Source of the DNA: DASPWW01 sp963841715
GTDB lineage: Bacteria; Actinomycetota; Thermoleophilia; Solirubrobacterales; 70-9
Assembly: GCA_963841715.1 (NCBI GenBank)
Contig: CAWJDP010000001.1
Span: 62,001-126,000 of the forward strand
DNA: 64,000 nt
Direction of reading: 5' to 3'
The notes under the pieces: generated by a model
The model's input: only the letters and a program-made list of their open reading frames with translations
What the model was told of the DNA's origin: nothing
Databases searched by the model: none
In this document: piece after piece, positions 1 to 8,873 of the stretch
Layout: every line of letters begins with the position of its first letter
How positions within the stretch are numbered: the stretch's first letter is position 1
Position numbers and translations under genes: made by a program

Positions 1-1682
1 GTCTCCGCGTCATAGCGCCACGCCTCCTGGGGGAAGCGGCCGTGAGCCTGCATCAGCGGCGTGAAGCAGCCGAACTGGACCCAACGCAGCAGAAGCTCGG
101 CCGGGCAGCGCTCGACGAGCCGCTTGCCGAGATAGCCGCCGACGTCGTGCGACCAGTTCGAGAACCCGCTCGCCGCCGCCGTCAGCGTCGCCCCGACGAG
201 CGCCCGCAGCGACCAGAAGTCCGAAGCCTGATCCCCGCCCCAGAGCATTCCCCGGCGCTGGGTGCCGCTCCAGCCACTGCGCGCGAACAGCACGCCGCGG
301 CCCGGGTGGACATCGTCGAGCGCTGCCTGCATTGTCTCGTGGTAGAGGTCGGGATACGCCCACGCCGCCTCGGCGCCGCAGCGCCCGTCGGCGAGCAGCG
401 CGTCGGGCGGCATGTAGTAGCCCTCTCCGTCGTCCGCCTTGATCCCCTCAGCGCCCAGCCGCAGCGCACCGCGCGCCTGGCGCCGCCACCAGCGGCGCGC
501 CCGCCGTGAGGTGAAGTCGACCGGCGAGCCGGTGCCCATCCACCACTTGCCGACGTATGCGGCGCCGTCGGAGTCGCGGACGTAGTGACCCCTGCGCTCA
601 CCGGCGCCGTAGTTCGAAGCCGGCAGCTGGTGCAGGCGCTCGGACTCGGGGTCGGGCGGGCGCTGGCCCTCGGACGACTCGATGTTGACCCACGGGGTAG
701 TCCACAGGACCGTGCGGACCCCCGCTTCGCGCATCCGCCGGATCAGCCCCCTGGCGTCCGGGAACTGGTGCGGGTTGAAGCGCCAGGTGTTGTACTGCGT
801 CTCCCAGGGTGAGTCGATGACGATCGCGTCGAGCGGGATCGAGTGGTCACGGTGGCCCTCGAAGTCGTCGATCACGTCGTTGGCATGCTCGTAGACGTCT
901 CGGCTCTTCCAGAACCCGTAGCCCCACTCGGGCAGCAGGTCGGGCATTCCAGTCAGCCGGCAGTAGTGGCGCAGCCGCGCCGCGGGGGTCGGGTCGGTGA
1001 GCAGGTGCAGCTTCAGGTCGCCGGCGGCGGCGCGGATCGACGCCGCGACGCCGTCGGCGAGGTCGAGCTCCGCACCGGGGCCATTGCTGTCGAGCCACAG
1101 AGCCCAGCCGTGGCTCGACAGCAGCCACGGGGCGGGGGCGTAGTCGCCCTGTGGGATGCCACCGACCTCGAGCATGTCGGGCGGGCAGTCGGGGCCGGTG
1201 TAGCTGCGATCGGCGCCGAGCTGGATGCAGCGTCCGGCCTGGTCGAGCTCGTGGCCGTGGCGCGCCCCGAGACCGGTCAGGCGCTGCTCGGCCCCTCCCG
1301 TCCACCGCGCGGTGAGCCGGAAGGGCGCCGGCATAGCAGAGAACTCGATCAGGACCCGCTCGGGATCGGGCAGCGAGACCGAGAGCTCGAACGCACGCCC
1401 GCCGCGAAGCCAGCCGGCGAGCCGCAGCCAGTAGCCGCCGCTCGGCTGCGCGATCGCCTGCTCGACCGGCTCGGGCTCGCGGCGCTCCTCGCGCGGCATC
1501 ACGCCCTCGGTCAGTGTGATCAGCTGGTCGTGCCCCTCACCCGGCTCGGCGAGGACCGTGAGGCCGTCGATCAGGGTCTTCTCGCCGCGACGAATCCGAA
1601 TCGAGAGCGGTCGCAAGAACACCTCGACCCGCACCCGGCCCCGAGCAAGATCCAGCACATCCGTGGCTTCGCTCTGGCCCAC
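1..1682 (-). CDS. Glycoside hydrolase family 31 (alpha-glucosidase/xylosidase type), 3' end off the window
   Basis: The reverse strand is open from about 1682 to the window edge, so the C-terminus is missing. It reads as a GH31 retaining alpha-glycosidase: the nucleophile region IKADDGEGYY is encoded at 414-443, matching the family K-x-D-x-G-E pattern with the first Asp (432-434) as the likely nucleophile. Upstream are LPEWGYGFWKSRDVYEH and IVIDSPWETQYNTWRF, typical of the family's TIM barrel. Nothing indicates a signal peptide, so it is probably cytosolic and acts on short alpha-linked oligosaccharides; the exact substrate cannot be read. The start is uncertain: in-frame GTG codons occur at 1688, 1682 and 1658 and no strong ribosome-binding site picks one. 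It is divergent from the sixA-like gene. Confidence 0.88.
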   Translation of the reverse strand, partial: MGQSEATDVLDLARGRVRVEVFLRPLSIRIRRGEKTLIDGLTVLAEPGEGHDQLITLTEGVMPREERREPEPVEQAIAQPSGGYWLRLAGWLRGGRAFELSVSLPDPERVLIEFSAMPAPFRLTARWTGGAEQRLTGLGARHGHELDQAGRCIQLGADRSYTGPDCPPDMLEVGGIPQGDYAPAPWLLSSHGWALWLDSNGPGAELDLADGVAASIRAAAGDLKLHLLTDPTPAARLRHYCRLTGMPDLLPEWGYGFWKSRDVYEHANDVIDDFEGHRDHSIPLDAIVIDSPWETQYNTWRFNPHQFPDARGLIRRMREAGVRTVLWTTPWVNIESSEGQRPPDPESERLHQLPASNYGAGERRGHYVRDSDGAAYVGKWWMGTGSPVDFTSRRARRWWRRQARGALRLGAEGIKADDGEGYYMPPDALLADGRCGAEAAWAYPDLYHETMQAALDDVHPGRGVLFARSGWSGTQRRGMLWGGDQASDFWSLRALVGATLTAAASGFSNWSHDVGGYLGKRLVERCPAELLLRWVQFGCFTPLMQAHGRFPQEAWRYDAE

Positions 1683-1756
1683 GCCCACGGTGCCAGCGTG
1701 CCAGCAGGCGCATGCGTGCTGGTTTCGATCCGGTGAACGGCGTTAGGCTCGGCGCC

Positions 1757-2275
1757 GTGACTCACCGCATCGACCTGCTGCGCCACGCGAAGTCGAGCTG
1801 GTCGGACCCCGACCTGGCGGATCATGAGCGGCCTCTGAACAAGCGCGGCCGCAAGGCGACGAAGCGGCTCAGCGACCACGTCAAGAGCGCCGGTCTGCGG
1901 CCCGACCTCGTGCTCTGCTCGTCGGCTGCGCGCGCCGTGCAGACGCTCGAAGGGTTGCGGCCGGGCCTTCCCGCGGAGCTCGAGGTCGACTTCGAGGAGG
2001 GGCTCTACGGGGCGAGCGCGGGCGAGCTGCTGGGGCGACTCCAGCGCGTCCCCGAGGCGGTCGGCTGGGTGATGCTCGTCGGCCACAACCCGGGGATCGA
2101 GGGCCTCGCCCTCGGCCTCGCCGCGGACGGCAGCGACGCCGATTCGCTCGACCGGATGCGGGCAAAGTACCCGACGGGGGGTCTGGCGACGCTCGAGTTC
2201 GACGCTGCGTGGGCCGATCTTGCGCCCGCGGGTGCGAGCCTCGAGGCGTTCGTCGCTCCGCGCCAGCTCGACTGA
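1757..2275 (+). CDS. sixA: SixA-like histidine phosphatase (phosphohistidine phosphatase family)
   Basis: This 172-residue protein starts with THRIDLLRHAKSSW, the RHG/RHA catalytic motif of the histidine phosphatase superfamily, followed by DHERPLNKRGRK and the VLCSSAARAVQT segment; a second catalytic histidine lies in LVGHNPGIE. This is the short SixA-type subfamily, which in E. coli dephosphorylates phosphohistidine on the nitrogen phosphotransferase protein. The GTG at 1757 is chosen because the family begins only a few residues before the RHA motif; an upstream ATG at 1712 would add an unlikely extension. It opens the phosphate/polyphosphate block; SixA-like genes are often near polyphosphate kinase genes, and ppk1 follows two genes later. 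The substrate is not evident. Confidence 0.85.
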   Translation: MTHRIDLLRHAKSSWSDPDLADHERPLNKRGRKATKRLSDHVKSAGLRPDLVLCSSAARAVQTLEGLRPGLPAELEVDFEEGLYGASAGELLGRLQRVPEAVGWVMLVGHNPGIEGLALGLAADGSDADSLDRMRAKYPTGGLATLEFDAAWADLAPAGASLEAFVAPRQLD

Positions 2276-2351
2276 GGCGGGGTCACCCCCCGCAGGGTCA
2301 GGCGTGGATTCACGGCCTGTTCACCTCTCCTTTTCAGCCCTTTAACCGCGA

Positions 2352-2371
2352 AATGCCTCCTCGCGGGCATT
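2352..2371 (+). promoter_or_regulatory. Short inverted repeat in the leader of the PHP-glycosyltransferase gene
   Basis: AATGCC and GGCATT form a perfect 6-bp inverted repeat with an 8-base loop about 40 bases before the start codon. It lies in a stretch that is locally less GC-rich than its surroundings and could be an operator or an RNA hairpin. No function can be assigned. Confidence 0.3.
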
Positions 2372-2412
2372 CTCGTGGCATCCAGAGAAGACCTGAGATG
2401 GGAGAAACACCG

Positions 2413-4707
2413 ATGACCCATACGGATGCAGACGTCAGCAGGGCGGACATGCACTGTCACTCCACCGCCTCCGAGCTCTCGAAGCTCGGAGTACAGCGCG
2501 CGGCCGGCCTTCCCGAGTGCGCGACGCGGGCGGAGGACGTGTACGAGCTCGCGAAGCGCCGCGGCATGGACTTCGTGACGATCACCGACCACGACACGAT
2601 CGACGGCTGCCTCGAGCTCGCCGACCGCCCCGACGTGTTCATCTCCGAGGAGCTGACCGCATGGTTCCGCGGCGAGGAGCGCGCCGTGCACGTGCTGTGT
2701 TACGGAATCACGCCTGACGACCACGAGTGGCTCCAGGCCCACGCGCGCGACCTCGAGTCGTGCGCCGCCTACCTGCACGAGCTCGGCCTAACGTGCGCTC
2801 TCGCCCATCCCTTCTATGTGGTCGAGGCCCCGCTGCTTCCCCGCCACCGCCATCGGCTCGCGGAGCTGTTCGGATCCTGGGAGGTGCGCAACGGCTCGCG
2901 GGCCCGGGAGCTGAACATGCCCGCCGCCGTCTACATCGAGACGCACAACGGGACCGGCATCGGTGGGTCCGATGACCATGCCGGCGTGGACATCGGGAGA
3001 ACGTTCACCGAGACGCCCTCCGCGGCCACGCCGGAAGAGTTTCTGCGCCACGTTCGCGAGGGCCGCGCGCGCTCGTGCGGAGCGCAGGGGAGCGCCGAGA
3101 AGTGGGCGCACTCCGCGATCGCGCTGGCGACGCGGAAGCTGCTCGCCGAGGCGCCCGATGAGCCAATCCCCGCGCCGAACCCCGACGCCGTCCTGAGGAT
3201 GGCCGAGCGTGTCGTAAGCGAGGGCGGGGCGCGCAGCGGCGCCGCCGGAACCGACCTCGGGCCCGCGGATGCGCGCGCCCTGCTCACAGCGTGGCTCGAG
3301 AGCCTCGGCCTCGAGCGCAGTCCGGAGCAGCTCGTGGCGATGATGCAGTCCGAGCACTTCAGCCACTCGGGCCTCTATCGCCGGGCCCGCCGCGAGCACG
3401 AGCGCCGCCTGCGGACCGCGGTTGCGGCCACGGTCGAGGCGGCGAATCGCCGCCAGGGCTACGGCGAGGCGATCCGCGGTCTGTTCTCCGCCTGCCTCCC
3501 GATCATTCCCTACGTTCCCGCGACGACCTTCCTCGGGCGCGAGCGCTCGAGGCTTATCCCGCGCGAGGACGACCCGCACCGCGTCGCGCTCGTCGTCGAC
3601 GGCGCCGGCTCGATGCACGGCGTCACTCACACCCTGGAGCGGATCCGCGACCGCGGCGTGCCCGGGTACGAGGTCGACGTGATCGGGACCGACCCCAACG
3701 TCGACCGCAGACTCCCCGCCGCGGCCGAGGTCGAGGTCCCCTACTACCCCGGCCTGACCGTCGGCGTTCCCGACATCCCGGCGCTCGCCGACGTGATCGC
3801 CTACGGCCGCTACGACATCGTCCACCTTGCATCTCCCGGCCCCTCGGGGATCGTCGCCGCGCTGATCGGCCGCATCGCCGGGATTCCCGCCGTCGGCAGC
3901 TACCACACCGAGCTCGGCGCCTACGCCGGGCTGCGCTCGGGCGACGCCGAGATCGAGAATGGGATGCGGCTCGCGATGTCCCTGTTCTACGGTCAGTGCA
4001 GGACCGTACTCTCGCCGAGTCCCTCCGCGGACGATTCGCTGCGCGGCCTCGGGATCGACGAGCACCGGATCGCGCGCTGGGGGCGCGGGGTCGACACCGA
4101 TCGCTTCAATCCAGCGAAGCGCACCGGGGACGCCTTCCCGGGGGAGATCCGGGTCCTCTATGCGGGCCGGCTGACGAAGGAGAAGGGCGTCGACCTACTC
4201 GCCGAGTCCTTCCTGCGCGCCCGCGACCGCGACCCGCGGCTGCACCTGCTGCTCGCGGGCGGTGGCCCGGAGCAGGAGGCGCTGCGCGACCGGCTCGGTC
4301 ACGCCGCGACGATGCTCGGATGGCTCGACGGCGACGAGCTCGCCCGCGCCTACGCCAGCTCCGACCTGTTCCTGTTCTGCTCGCAGACGGACACCTTCGG
4401 CCAGGTGATCCTCGAGGCGCAGGCGAGCGGGCTTCCGGTCGTCGCGGTCGACGCGGGCGGGCCGTCGTCGCTGATCAAGGACGGGGTCACGGGGCGGCTC
4501 TGCCCGCCGGAGTCGGGCAGCCTCTCCGCCGCGGTGCTCCAGCTCGCGGCGTCCTCGGATGTCCGCGGCAGGCTCGCCCGCCGCGGGCTCGTGGAAGCCC
4601 GTCACCACTCCTGGGATCGGGCGTTCGCTGAGCTCGCCGAGGGTTACGGACGCGCGCTCGAGCCCGCCGAGGCGGCGGTTGAGATCACGCGCCCGCGTGC
4701 CGCCTGA
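2413..4707 (+). CDS. PHP-domain phosphoesterase fused to a GT4 glycosyltransferase
   Basis: The 764-residue protein has two halves. Residues about 10-230 form a PHP metallophosphoesterase: DMHCHSTASE, FVTITDHDT, CALAHPFY and GIGGSDDHAG supply the expected metal ligands. Residues about 390-750 are a GT4-type glycosyltransferase: GSYHTELGAY near the start of its N-lobe, a donor-binding region VLYAGRLTKEKGVDLL, and the E-x7-E type segment TFGQVILEAQASGLPVV. The ATG at 2413 is selected because GGAGAAA sits 6 bases upstream; the ATG at 2398 lacks this. The predicted roles are sugar transfer from a nucleotide sugar to a lipid or glycan and hydrolysis of a phosphoester, possibly on the same pathway. 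No membrane span is seen. It precedes ppk1 by 31 bp and is probably co-transcribed. Confidence 0.85.
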   Translation: MTHTDADVSRADMHCHSTASELSKLGVQRAAGLPECATRAEDVYELAKRRGMDFVTITDHDTIDGCLELADRPDVFISEELTAWFRGEERAVHVLCYGITPDDHEWLQAHARDLESCAAYLHELGLTCALAHPFYVVEAPLLPRHRHRLAELFGSWEVRNGSRARELNMPAAVYIETHNGTGIGGSDDHAGVDIGRTFTETPSAATPEEFLRHVREGRARSCGAQGSAEKWAHSAIALATRKLLAEAPDEPIPAPNPDAVLRMAERVVSEGGARSGAAGTDLGPADARALLTAWLESLGLERSPEQLVAMMQSEHFSHSGLYRRARREHERRLRTAVAATVEAANRRQGYGEAIRGLFSACLPIIPYVPATTFLGRERSRLIPREDDPHRVALVVDGAGSMHGVTHTLERIRDRGVPGYEVDVIGTDPNVDRRLPAAAEVEVPYYPGLTVGVPDIPALADVIAYGRYDIVHLASPGPSGIVAALIGRIAGIPAVGSYHTELGAYAGLRSGDAEIENGMRLAMSLFYGQCRTVLSPSPSADDSLRGLGIDEHRIARWGRGVDTDRFNPAKRTGDAFPGEIRVLYAGRLTKEKGVDLLAESFLRARDRDPRLHLLLAGGGPEQEALRDRLGHAATMLGWLDGDELARAYASSDLFLFCSQTDTFGQVILEAQASGLPVVAVDAGGPSSLIKDGVTGRLCPPESGSLSAAVLQLAASSDVRGRLARRGLVEARHHSWDRAFAELAEGYGRALEPAEAAVEITRPRAA

Positions 4708-4738
4708 GCTCGTTCGCGGTTACGATCGCGGGGATAGC

Positions 4739-7081
4739 ATGAATTTCTTGCTGCGTCCGCTCACCTCCCTGCTGCGTCTCCTCAGCCAGATGATCGGCCC
4801 GCCTGCGGAGAGGAGATCCCCGCAGTTCGGCAGGCCGGGCGGAACGGGGCCGCCCGAGCGCGAGCCGCCGCCCAGGGCTCCGACTGAGAACGAGCCATTG
4901 CCCCCTGAGCGCCTGACCTCGAGCGAGAGCCCCTCCGCCACCGAGCGGCACCCCGAGCCCGAGCCCCCCGCGAAGATCGAGGTCGCGCCCCCTCCGCGGG
5001 CCGTGGAGGCGGAGCCGGAGCTCGAGGACAGCTCGCTCTACTTCAACCGCGAGCTCTCCTGGCTGGACTTCAACGGCCGTGTGCTCGAGCTCGCCGAGGA
5101 TGCAACGGTCCCGCTTCTGGAGCGGGTCAAGTTCACCGCGATCTGGGAGGACAACCTCGACGAGTTCTACATGGTGCGCGTCGCCGACCTGCACGAGCAG
5201 CTTGAGGCCGGCAGGGACACGCGCGGGGCGGACGGGATGTCCGCCTCGGAGCAGGTCGACGCGATCCGCGAGCGTGTGCTCGAGCAGCGCGCACGTCTCT
5301 CCGAGAGCCTGGAGGGTGAGCTCCGGCCGGCGCTGGCCGAGCACGGGATTCGAATCATCTCCTCGGCGTCTGCGAACGCGGACCAGCGCGAGGAGCTCGA
5401 GCACCTGTTCGAGAGCCAGATCTTTCCCTCGCTGACCCCGCTTGTGCTCGGCCTCGGGCGGCCGTTCCCCTACATCTCGAACCTCTCGCTCAGCCTGGGC
5501 GTGATCCTCCGCGACCCCGACCAGGGCGAGGAGGTCGTCGCGAGGGTAAAGGTCCCGAAGGAGCTCCTCGGTCGCTTCGTCGCGCTCGGCGACGGGACGA
5601 CGTTCGTCCCGCTCGAGGACGTGATCGCCGACAACCTCTCATCCCTGTTCCCTGGGATGGAGGTGCTCGAGAAGACGCTGTTCCGTGTCACTCGGGACAC
5701 CGACTACGACATCTCTGACGAGGCCGCTGACATGATGGCCGCGATCGAGGACGAGCTCCGCCGGCGACGCTTCGGGGAGGTCGTGCGGCTTGAGGTCTCG
5801 AGCGAGGTTAACCCGCGCCTTCGCTCACAGCTGATTGACGCGCTGAAGATCGAGGAGCGCCAGGTGTACGCGTACGACGGGCTGCTCGGCCTCTCCGACC
5901 TGTTCGACGTCGCCGATGTACCGGGCTTCGCCGAGCTGCGTTACCCGCCGTTCGCGGGCGTCACCCAGCCGCGGCTCCAGGGCGAGGACGGCGAGGAGGC
6001 GAACGTGATGGCCGCGATGCGGGACGGGGACATCCTCGTTCACCATCCCTATGACTCGTTTACGACCTCGGTCGAGCGCTTCGTGAAGCAGGCCGTCTCC
6101 GACCCCGATGTGCTCGCGATCAAGCAGACCGTGTACCGGACGAGCCCCGACTCGCCGCTGGTACCGACGCTGATCGACGCCTCGGAGCGCGGCAAGCAGG
6201 CGGTGTGCCTGGTGGAGCTCAAGGCTCGCTTCGACGAGCAGGCGAACATCCGCTGGGCGAAGAAGCTGGAGGAGGCCGGCGTCCACGTCGTCTACGGCCT
6301 CCCGGCGCTGAAGACACACGTCAAGTGCATCCTCGTTGTCCGCCGCGAGGGCGCGCGCGTCCGGCACTACGTCCACATCGGGACCGGCAACTACAACCCG
6401 AAGACCGCACGCCTGTACAGCGACTTCGGCTTGTTCACGGTCGATCCCGAGCTCGGCGCCGACGTTGCCGAGATGTTCAACTACCTGACCGGGTACGCGC
6501 GCCCGCGCGGCTACCGCCGCGTGCTCGTCGCTCCGTTCAACCTCCAGGAGGGCATCCTCGACGAGGTCCAGCGGACGATCGACGCGCACTCCCAAGATCG
6601 CCCGGCGCGGATCAGGATGAAGATGAACTCGCTGCTCGACCCGCCGTCGATCAGGGCGCTGTACGAGGCCTCGAGGGCCGGGGTTCCGGTGGAGCTCAAC
6701 GTGCGCGGGATCTGCGCGCTGCGCCCCCGGGTCCCCGGCGTTTCCGAGAACATCGAGGTCTCCTCGGTGGTCGGGCGCTTCCTCGAGCACTCGAGGATCT
6801 ACAGCTTCGAGCGCGAAGGCGAGTCCCACGTCTACATGGGCTCGGCCGACCTGATGCCGCGCAACCTCTACAACCGCGTCGAGCTCGTCACCCCGGTCGA
6901 GGACCCGCGCATCAAGGCCGAGCTGATCGACGTCCTCGACCGCTGCCTCGCCGACAACACGAACTCCTGGATTCTGGCCGAGGACGGGAGGTGGACGCGG
7001 CGCACGCCGAACGGCGACGAGCCTCGTAATGTTCAGCACGAGCTCATCGAGCGGGCCCTCGCCCGCGCGGGAGGCTCGTGA
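4739..7081 (+). CDS. ppk1: Polyphosphate kinase 1
   Basis: Ppk1 reversibly makes inorganic polyphosphate from ATP through a phosphohistidine intermediate. The two phospholipase-D-like histidines are present: His527 in KTHVKC and His546 in YVHIGTGNYN, with the same 19-residue spacing as His435/His454 in E. coli. The conserved N-terminal domain begins at SLYFNRELSWLDFN (about residue 99). The protein is 780 residues against about 690 for E. coli because residues 1-95 are an added Pro/Glu/Arg-rich, probably disordered segment beginning MNFLLRPLTSLLRLL. The ATG at 4739 is the first plausible start after the preceding gene; whether translation really starts there or close to the domain is not settled. 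The stop TGA overlaps a possible TTG start of the next gene. Confidence 0.95.
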   Translation: MNFLLRPLTSLLRLLSQMIGPPAERRSPQFGRPGGTGPPEREPPPRAPTENEPLPPERLTSSESPSATERHPEPEPPAKIEVAPPPRAVEAEPELEDSSLYFNRELSWLDFNGRVLELAEDATVPLLERVKFTAIWEDNLDEFYMVRVADLHEQLEAGRDTRGADGMSASEQVDAIRERVLEQRARLSESLEGELRPALAEHGIRIISSASANADQREELEHLFESQIFPSLTPLVLGLGRPFPYISNLSLSLGVILRDPDQGEEVVARVKVPKELLGRFVALGDGTTFVPLEDVIADNLSSLFPGMEVLEKTLFRVTRDTDYDISDEAADMMAAIEDELRRRRFGEVVRLEVSSEVNPRLRSQLIDALKIEERQVYAYDGLLGLSDLFDVADVPGFAELRYPPFAGVTQPRLQGEDGEEANVMAAMRDGDILVHHPYDSFTTSVERFVKQAVSDPDVLAIKQTVYRTSPDSPLVPTLIDASERGKQAVCLVELKARFDEQANIRWAKKLEEAGVHVVYGLPALKTHVKCILVVRREGARVRHYVHIGTGNYNPKTARLYSDFGLFTVDPELGADVAEMFNYLTGYARPRGYRRVLVAPFNLQEGILDEVQRTIDAHSQDRPARIRMKMNSLLDPPSIRALYEASRAGVPVELNVRGICALRPRVPGVSENIEVSSVVGRFLEHSRIYSFEREGESHVYMGSADLMPRNLYNRVELVTPVEDPRIKAELIDVLDRCLADNTNSWILAEDGRWTRRTPNGDEPRNVQHELIERALARAGGS

Positions 7082-7096
7082 TTGAATAGCCGCGCG

Positions 7097-7720
7097 ATGT
7101 CGGCCGAAGGAACGCCGGGCGCCGAACCGCCATACCTCTCCGAATCCGACCTGCTCCGTCGCGCGCACGCGTTCGCCAGCGCGGTACACGCCGGCCAGCG
7201 CGGGAAGGACGGCTCCCCGTACATCGTCCACCCGCTCGCAGTCGCGGAGATCGTGCGCGAATCGGGGCTTCCGGACGAGGTCGTGGCCGCGGCGCTCCTT
7301 CACGACGCGGTCGAGGACTCCTCGGTCTCCGTGGCCGAGGTTCGCGAGCGGTTCGGGGACGAGGTCGCGTCCCTCGTCGCGGCGATGACCGAGGACTCCG
7401 GGATCGCGGACTACGAGCGCCGCAAGCAAGCGCTCCGCGACCAGGTCGAGGCGGCGGGGCCGGACGCGGCGGCGATCTACGCCGCCGACAAGCTTTCGAA
7501 CGTGAGGACGGTACGAGGGGTCCAGGAGCGTGACGCCGGGAAGGTCGAGTCCCTGTTCAGGGCGCCGCTCGACACGCGCGTCGAGCTTTGGCGTGGTGAC
7601 GCGGACATGGTCGCGCGCGTGGCCCCAAGGCTGGGATACCTCGACGATCTTCGCTCCGAGGTTGAGGGCTTCGACGAGAGCCGGCGCCGAGGCCGGGTCG
7701 GGGCCGCCGCCGAGCGTTGA
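7097..7720 (+). CDS. Stand-alone HD hydrolase, small alarmone hydrolase (MESH1/SpoT-HD-like)
   Basis: The 207-residue protein matches the hydrolase half of RelA/SpoT enzymes: HAFASAVHAGQRGKDG, SPYIVHPLAVAEIV, then AALLHDAVEDS (the HDxxED motif) and YAADKLSNVRTV. There is no synthetase or ACT/TGS domain, so it resembles single-domain MESH1-type alarmone hydrolases that cleave the 3'-pyrophosphate of (p)ppGpp using manganese; a different nucleotide substrate is possible. The ATG at 7097 is used; a TTG at 7082 overlapping the ppk1 stop is an alternative giving five more residues. Its TGA overlaps the TTG of the next gene, so it is translationally linked to both neighbours in a polyphosphate/phosphate operon. 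Confidence 0.85.
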   Translation: MSAEGTPGAEPPYLSESDLLRRAHAFASAVHAGQRGKDGSPYIVHPLAVAEIVRESGLPDEVVAAALLHDAVEDSSVSVAEVRERFGDEVASLVAAMTEDSGIADYERRKQALRDQVEAAGPDAAAIYAADKLSNVRTVRGVQERDAGKVESLFRAPLDTRVELWRGDADMVARVAPRLGYLDDLRSEVEGFDESRRRGRVGAAAER

Positions 7721-8220
7721 GCCCCGGTCGCAGTTACGACGAGAAGGCAAGGTCCCTGCCCGACGAAGGTCGTAACGAGACCGAGAAGGAGCGCCTCGAC
7801 CGCAACCTCGACGAGCTCTTCCAGGCGCTGCGCGTTGCCCTGCCCGGCGTCCAGGTCCTGTTCGCGTTCCTGCTCGTGCTCCCGTTCCAGCAGCGCTTCG
7901 CCGAGGTGACCGGGTTCCAGAAGGGCGTCTACTTCGTCACCCTGCTCTGCACCGCCGCGGCGTCGCTGTGCTTCGTCGCGCCCACGGCGCGACACCGCGT
8001 CCAGTTCCGGCGCGACGACAAGCCCTACGTGGTGTTCAGCAGCAACCAGCTCGCGATCGCGGGGCTCGCGTTCCTGGGTGCCGCGATCGTCGGCGCGGTC
8101 GTGCTGGTGACCGACTTCCTGTTCGAGGGCTGGGCGGCGTTTGCGTGCGGAGCAACCGTCGCCACGGTGATCGGCTGGGTTTGGTTCGGATCCCCCCTCA
8201 ACCGGCGTCTGAACCGGTAG
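7717..8220 (+). CDS. DUF6328 family membrane protein
   Basis: This 167-residue protein has a charged cytosolic N-terminus followed by LDELFQALRVALPGVQVL and then four hydrophobic helices (about residues 48-66, 72-92, 111-133 and 138-157). The pattern matches the actinobacterial DUF6328 family, whose function is unknown. It starts with TTG in a TTGA overlap with the preceding HD gene and ends 11 bases before the DUF47 gene, so it belongs to the phosphate operon. A role in membrane association of the neighbouring enzymes is only a guess. Confidence 0.75.
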   Translation: MSPGRSYDEKARSLPDEGRNETEKERLDRNLDELFQALRVALPGVQVLFAFLLVLPFQQRFAEVTGFQKGVYFVTLLCTAAASLCFVAPTARHRVQFRRDDKPYVVFSSNQLAIAGLAFLGAAIVGAVVLVTDFLFEGWAAFACGATVATVIGWVWFGSPLNRRLNR

Positions 8221-8231
8221 GTTGGCTCGGC

Positions 8232-8855
8232 ATGGCTCGGCTCTCGCTTCTACCTCGGGATCGCGTCTTCTTCGACCTCTTCGAGGAGGCCGGCCAGAAC
8301 ACGCTGCGGGCCGCGCGGCTGCTGCATCAGATGCTCGAGCGTTGGCCCGAGGACGGGGAGAGCCTCGCGCGCGACATCCTCAAGGCCGAGCAGGAGGGCG
8401 ACCGGATCACGCACGACATCATTCGCCGGCTCAACACGATGTTCGTCACCCCGCTCGACCGCGAGGACATCTACGGCCTCGCGACCCAGCTCGACGACGT
8501 CGTCGACTACATCGAGGAGGCCGCCGACTTCATGGGCCTGTACAAGATCGAGGCGCCGATGGCCCAGGCCGAGACGCTGTCGGAGGTCCTCGTCAGCTCG
8601 TGCGAGCAGCTCGACGGGGCGCTTTCGAACCTGCGCGGGTTCAAGGACCTTGACCACTACTGGATCGAGATCCACCGGCTCGAGAACGACGGCGATCGGA
8701 TCTCGCGCGACGCCGTCGCGTCGCTGTTCGCGAACGGGATCGACCCGATGGTGGTGATCCGCTGGAAGGACATCTTCGCGGTCCTCGAGCGCGCGATCGA
8801 CGCGACCGAGACCGCGGCCCACATCCTCGAGGGCATCGTGATCAAGAACAGCTAG
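8232..8855 (+). CDS. DUF47 PhoU-like regulator of the PiT transporter
   Basis: The 207-residue all-helical protein begins LPRDRVFFDLFEEAGQNTL and contains ADFMGLYKIEAPM and WKDIFAVLERAIDATETAA, with acidic EGDRITHDII and NDGDRISRDA repeats that in this family bind metal clusters. DUF47 proteins are PhoU relatives that pair with PiT transporters and modulate phosphate import. Here the PiT gene follows after 18 bases, the usual arrangement. The ATG at 8232 is chosen from the homologous N-terminus. Confidence 0.9.
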   Translation: MARLSLLPRDRVFFDLFEEAGQNTLRAARLLHQMLERWPEDGESLARDILKAEQEGDRITHDIIRRLNTMFVTPLDREDIYGLATQLDDVVDYIEEAADFMGLYKIEAPMAQAETLSEVLVSSCEQLDGALSNLRGFKDLDHYWIEIHRLENDGDRISRDAVASLFANGIDPMVVIRWKDIFAVLERAIDATETAAHILEGIVIKNS

Positions 8856-8873
8856 CGCCCCGGGTGCTGCCGG

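Noticed and set aside
5825..7750. Long 641-codon open frame on the - strand across ppk1 and the HD gene
   Set aside because: It is antisense to clear conserved genes, has Arg/Val/Asp-rich composition without domains, and is the usual by-product of high GC content.
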